NCBI GenBank assembly: GCA_003242735.1
Contig: QGVH01000004.1
Coordinates: forward strand, 1-64,000
DNA from: a bacterium
GTDB lineage: Bacteria; Gemmatimonadota; Gemmatimonadetes; Longimicrobiales; RSA9
Direction of reading: 5' to 3'
DNA: 64,000 bases
Shown in pieces: positions 61,136 through 64,000 of the stretch; the first letter of the stretch is position 1, and the number at the start of each line of letters is the position of its first letter. Under the pieces are notes generated by a model. It was given only the letters and a program-made list of their open reading frames with translations. It was not told the DNA's origin and did no database searches. A program made the translations under genes and the position numbers.

Positions 61136-64000
61136 TCAGTAGGTCCACCGACGCCGGATGATAATGATGACCTGTTGCTCGGGAGGGGCCAGCGGCAGGA
61201 CGACGGTTCCGCCGCGGAGCAGGCGTGCGCGGGTCGCCGGCTCCAGGGCGAGCTCGAGCTGCCACTGATCATCGATCCTCCACTGTAGCCGCACGGCCAG
61301 GGCCGCCGTGGTTTCCACTCCCGCGAGACGGCCCAGGCCAGCCTCCACCGTGAGGAAGACGTCTTCCGCGACCTCCCGGCCAAGGATCACGGTCGGGAGG
61401 CCGAGGCCGCCGAACGCCCCGAAGCCGGGACGGATCTCGAAGAAATCGAGGCCGAGGTCGGCGGCGAGCTCCTGCTCGAGCTCGATGGCGGTCAACTCCG
61501 TGAGCCCGGTCAGGAAGAACTCCCCGAGCACGCCCTGGCCGAGGAACGCGGCCTCGCCCAGCGCGAAGCTGGGGCGCCCGAAGACGAGGAAGCTCAGCAG
61601 CTCCGACTCGGGGATCGCGGCCCCCTCCGGCGTGGTGAACGCGACGACCGGGCTCGATGCCGTGCCGGTGATCCGCGCGACGATGGCGATCTCGCGCTGC
61701 GAGCCCAGCGGCACCGTGCGGACCGCCGTCACGTTCAGCATGGGATCCGGGGGCGTCTCCCCGAGGAACCGGACCTCCGCGCGTTCGATGTCGAACCGGC
61801 GGACCACGGGTCCGGCTTCCAGGGTGAACGTGCCACGCTCGCCCTCGAGCGTCCCGAAGACCCGGAGATCCTCGCCCGCGCCCACGATCACCACCTCGCC
61901 CGCGAGCTGCACCCGGGTCCCGTCCGTGGCGAACCAGAGACCGTCGCCCGCTACGATGGTGAACTCGTCGAACGTGATGGAGGCCAGTAGGGGAGCGCGC
62001 ACGGGCGCGCCGTCGTCTCCCACGGGCAGCGCGAGCAGCTCCCCCTCGTCGTAGAGGAGCAGTTCCTCCCCATCCCTGGACGTGAACGCGTTCACCGGGA
62101 CGGAGCCATCGTCCAGGACCACGCGACCGCTGACGGTGGGGCCCGCGAGGGGCCCGGCGAGCGCGACGGACCCGGTCACCGCGGCGGCGTCCCGGCCGCG
62201 CGCCGAGAAAGCGCGGAAGCCGTCGAACTCCAGGGCCACGTCGAAGACCGGCTCGGTGAGGGCCGGGAACGTGATCGTGCCGCGGGCCACGGCCCAGCCG
62301 TCGGACTGCGCGCGGGCCTCCTCGACGATCACACGCGAGCCCTCCAGTCTGACGTCGGCCGAGATCTCGCGGTAACGCTCGTTGAAGGGGATGATCGTGA
62401 CGGCGCCGCGGCGCAGAGCGAACGATCCCTCCAGCCGTGGCTCTTCGACCGTCCCGCTGACGGTCGCGCGGCCGCTGAACGCTCCCTCCAGGTCCCGCAC
62501 GTCGCGCAACCACGGCTCGAACGCGGCCAGGGCCACGCTGTCGGCGACCAGGGTCGCACGGACGGGGCCTTCGTCCAGGAGGTCCCACCGGGGCGGGAAG
62601 CCGAGAACGAGATCCACCGGGAGCGAGGCGCTGACGTCGAGGGCGCGTGCGGGCTCGAGCAGCGACTCCGCCCGGATCTCCAAGCGCTGGTCGGCGTAGC
62701 GCAGCTCGCCCTCCAACTGCCCGACCACCACCCCCTGGACCGTCGCTCCCCGGAGACGGAACTCTGCGCCAATGACCGGCGCCTCGAGCCGGCCCTCGAC
62801 CTGCGCGTCGAGCCAGATCCGGCCCGTCGCCGCGGTGTCCACCCGGGCAGCCGCGAGGACGGGACCGATGGGAACCGCCGTCGCGATCACCCGGATGCCG
62901 GCGCTGCCCACCCGCGGAGCGCGGCCGTCCACCGAGAGGCGGCCCGGGCCACCCTCCTCCACGAGGAGGAGCCCGCTCACGTCCAGCCCGGGCTCGCCGC
63001 CCCACGCGACGGTCGAAGGCCGCGCGAGGCTCCAACGGTCTGGGCCAATGTCCGCCACGAAGCGGCGGATGACGGCCTCCCGGCGTCCGGCATCGGCGAT
63101 GCGCCCGTCCGCGGCCAGCGCCAGCACACCCCCGCCGCTGCGCTCGGCGGTGACGGTCAGCGAGAACGTGGGCGGCTCCTGCCGGTACGCGACGACCGCG
63201 GTGTCGTACACGGCGAGCCCCGGGACCGCGACCCCCCGGGCCACCACGTCCAGTACGGCCGGTGCAGGGGAGACGCCGAGCGTGACCGCGTACGTGCCCC
63301 GCGCCGAGGCGATGCGCCAGCCGTCCAGGCGGACGCCCGAGAGGGCGGCCGTGCCGGCGATGCGCACGCCGTCCGCCGGTCCCGAGAGCGTTCCCTCGGA
63401 CCACACCTCGCCGGCCGCCACGCTGTCCGCCGCGAGCGGGAGATACGGCGCGAACGGCGCGAGGTCCGCCACGCGGAGCGCGTAGCGCAGCTCCCCGGCT
63501 GCCGGCACGGCGAATCGCCACGTGCCGGAGACCTCGAGGTCGAGTGTGGCGAGCGCAAGAAACGCACGATCCAGTCGGAGAGTACCGTTGTCGATCTCCA
63601 GTATCACATCGACCGCGTCCCCGGGATCCGTCTGCCAGCCCGTGAACCGGCCGGCCAGCGCGAGGCGGAGCGTGGCCGAGGCGGCGGTGGTCCCGGAGCC
63701 GGCGAGGGTGAAGTCGGCCGTGAGCTGAGCGGGCGGAACGCGTTGCCCGAAGAGGGCGGCGAGCGAGAGGTCAATGGTCTGCCCGGTCAGGTCGTAAGCC
63801 GGGACAGGGCCGCGGAGGTCGAGGGCGCCGCGGAGCAGGAGCGTGCCGACGTCGAGGGCCAGGCGGACGTCCACGTCCAGCGGCACGGCGCCCGGGGCGC
63901 CCCTCAGCGCAACGGTCCCCGTCACCGTTCCCGTCAGCGACACTCCGGGGATCAGCGGCGAGAGCGCGGCGAGGGGGACGTGGTCCAGCTCGGCGACGAG
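61136..64000 (-). CDS. tamB: TamB-like (DUF490) translocation/assembly protein, C-terminal part
   Basis: The visible 954 residues are the C-terminal part; the frame stays open to the window edge. Long repetitive beta-strand segments (for example LRGATVQGVVVGQLEGELRY) match the taco-shaped TamB/AsmA-like groove that moves lipids or barrel proteins to the outer membrane. The DUF490 end is recognisable: EGAAIPESELLSFLVFGRPSF near 61560-61620, and a C-terminal hydrophobic-strand tail ending RRRWTY. It is convergent with the GntR gene, 37 bases apart. An apparent ATG-like start at 63943 is an internal GTG. Confidence 0.88.
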   Translation of the reverse strand, partial: LVAELDHVPLAALSPLIPGVSLTGTVTGTVALRGAPGAVPLDVDVRLALDVGTLLLRGALDLRGPVPAYDLTGQTIDLSLAALFGQRVPPAQLTADFTLAGSGTTAASATLRLALAGRFTGWQTDPGDAVDVILEIDNGTLRLDRAFLALATLDLEVSGTWRFAVPAAGELRYALRVADLAPFAPYLPLAADSVAAGEVWSEGTLSGPADGVRIAGTAALSGVRLDGWRIASARGTYAVTLGVSPAPAVLDVVARGVAVPGLAVYDTAVVAYRQEPPTFSLTVTAERSGGGVLALAADGRIADAGRREAVIRRFVADIGPDRWSLARPSTVAWGGEPGLDVSGLLLVEEGGPGRLSVDGRAPRVGSAGIRVIATAVPIGPVLAAARVDTAATGRIWLDAQVEGRLEAPVIGAEFRLRGATVQGVVVGQLEGELRYADQRLEIRAESLLEPARALDVSASLPVDLVLGFPPRWDLLDEGPVRATLVADSVALAAFEPWLRDVRDLEGAFSGRATVSGTVEEPRLEGSFALRRGAVTIIPFNERYREISADVRLEGSRVIVEEARAQSDGWAVARGTITFPALTEPVFDVALEFDGFRAFSARGRDAAAVTGSVALAGPLAGPTVSGRVVLDDGSVPVNAFTSRDGEELLLYDEGELLALPVGDDGAPVRAPLLASITFDEFTIVAGDGLWFATDGTRVQLAGEVVIVGAGEDLRVFGTLEGERGTFTLEAGPVVRRFDIERAEVRFLGETPPDPMLNVTAVRTVPLGSQREIAIVARITGTASSPVVAFTTPEGAAIPESELLSFLVFGRPSFALGEAAFLGQGVLGEFFLTGLTELTAIELEQELAADLGLDFFEIRPGFGAFGGLGLPTVILGREVAEDVFLTVEAGLGRLAGVETTAALAVRLQWRIDDQWQLELALEPATRARLLRGGTVVLPLAPPEQQVIIIIRRRWTY

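Noticed and set aside
63943-64000. Start of the TamB-like gene at 63943
   Set aside because: The frame continues without a stop to the window edge (LVAELDHVPLAALSP...), so the gene is cut, not started, here.

Overview
The window is GC-rich chromosomal DNA carrying almost only housekeeping and cell-envelope genes, packed tightly and mostly on the + strand. It comes from a bacterium with two membranes: it has BamA, a Skp-like chaperone, LpxA/B/C/D/K, a LolC/E-type permease with LolD, and TamB. The same chromosome also carries genes better known from Firmicutes: McsA-McsB-ClpC (protein-arginine phosphorylation) and BshC (bacillithiol). With the LpxC-FabZ fusion and a GWxTD-like secreted protein, this mix best fits Gemmatimonadota or a near relative in the FCB group. 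That assignment is inference; a 16S rRNA or marker-gene tree would decide it. I saw no insertion sequence, integrase, prophage gene or CRISPR array.

Layout. 1-790: 3' end of 23S rRNA, then 5S rRNA. 0.9-6.5 kb: era, a Trm112-like protein, an unclear interval, rnr, a GGDEF protein and a zinc-finger protein. 6.5-25.6 kb: one long run, prfB (with its +1 frameshift), lysS, lolC/E-lolD, mcsA-mcsB-clpC, bamA, skp-like, lpxD, lpxC-fabZ, lpxA, a sugar-nucleotide oxidoreductase, a 44-residue membrane protein, lpxB, an acyltransferase and lpxK. This covers protein quality control, outer-membrane protein assembly and lipid A synthesis. 25.7-34.6 kb: glutamate dehydrogenase, rlmH, bshC, a small coiled-coil membrane protein, murJ, uvrC, gltX. 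34.7-44.9 kb: larC, a TPR protein, a DUF2007 protein, a DUF512 radical-SAM protein, der, plsY, gpsA, a MerR regulator, surE, pcm and a DedA/YqaA-like membrane protein. 45-49.5 kb: a disordered protein, apt, tRNA-Arg(CCU), a TPM-domain protein, a nucleotidyltransferase-like protein, lemA and a DUF883-like protein ending in a perfect-stem terminator. 49.6-56.3 kb: an unusual b6-type cytochrome b, a secreted protein predicted to start with histidine when mature, ccmA-ccmB-ccmF-ccmH and lgt. 56.3-64 kb: a type-4-like uracil-DNA glycosylase (-), a 71-residue protein, a lipoprotein, a GWxTD-like protein (-) divergent from a GntR-type regulator (+), and the C-terminal part of TamB (-), cut by the window edge.

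Signs of regulation. Nine places show a -35 of TTGAC/TTGCC type, usually 17 bases from a -10 like TATCTT/TAACTT. Several lie so close to a start codon that the transcript would have almost no leader. The points I would examine first are the cytochrome b without the PEWY glutamate beside a predicted N-terminal-histidine protein, the uracil-DNA glycosylase with histidine at an expected Fe-S cysteine position, the hidden 44-residue membrane gene in the lipid A operon, McsAB-ClpC placed directly before BamA, and the inverted repeat in the prfB promoter. All functions are read from sequence motifs by eye; no database search was run.
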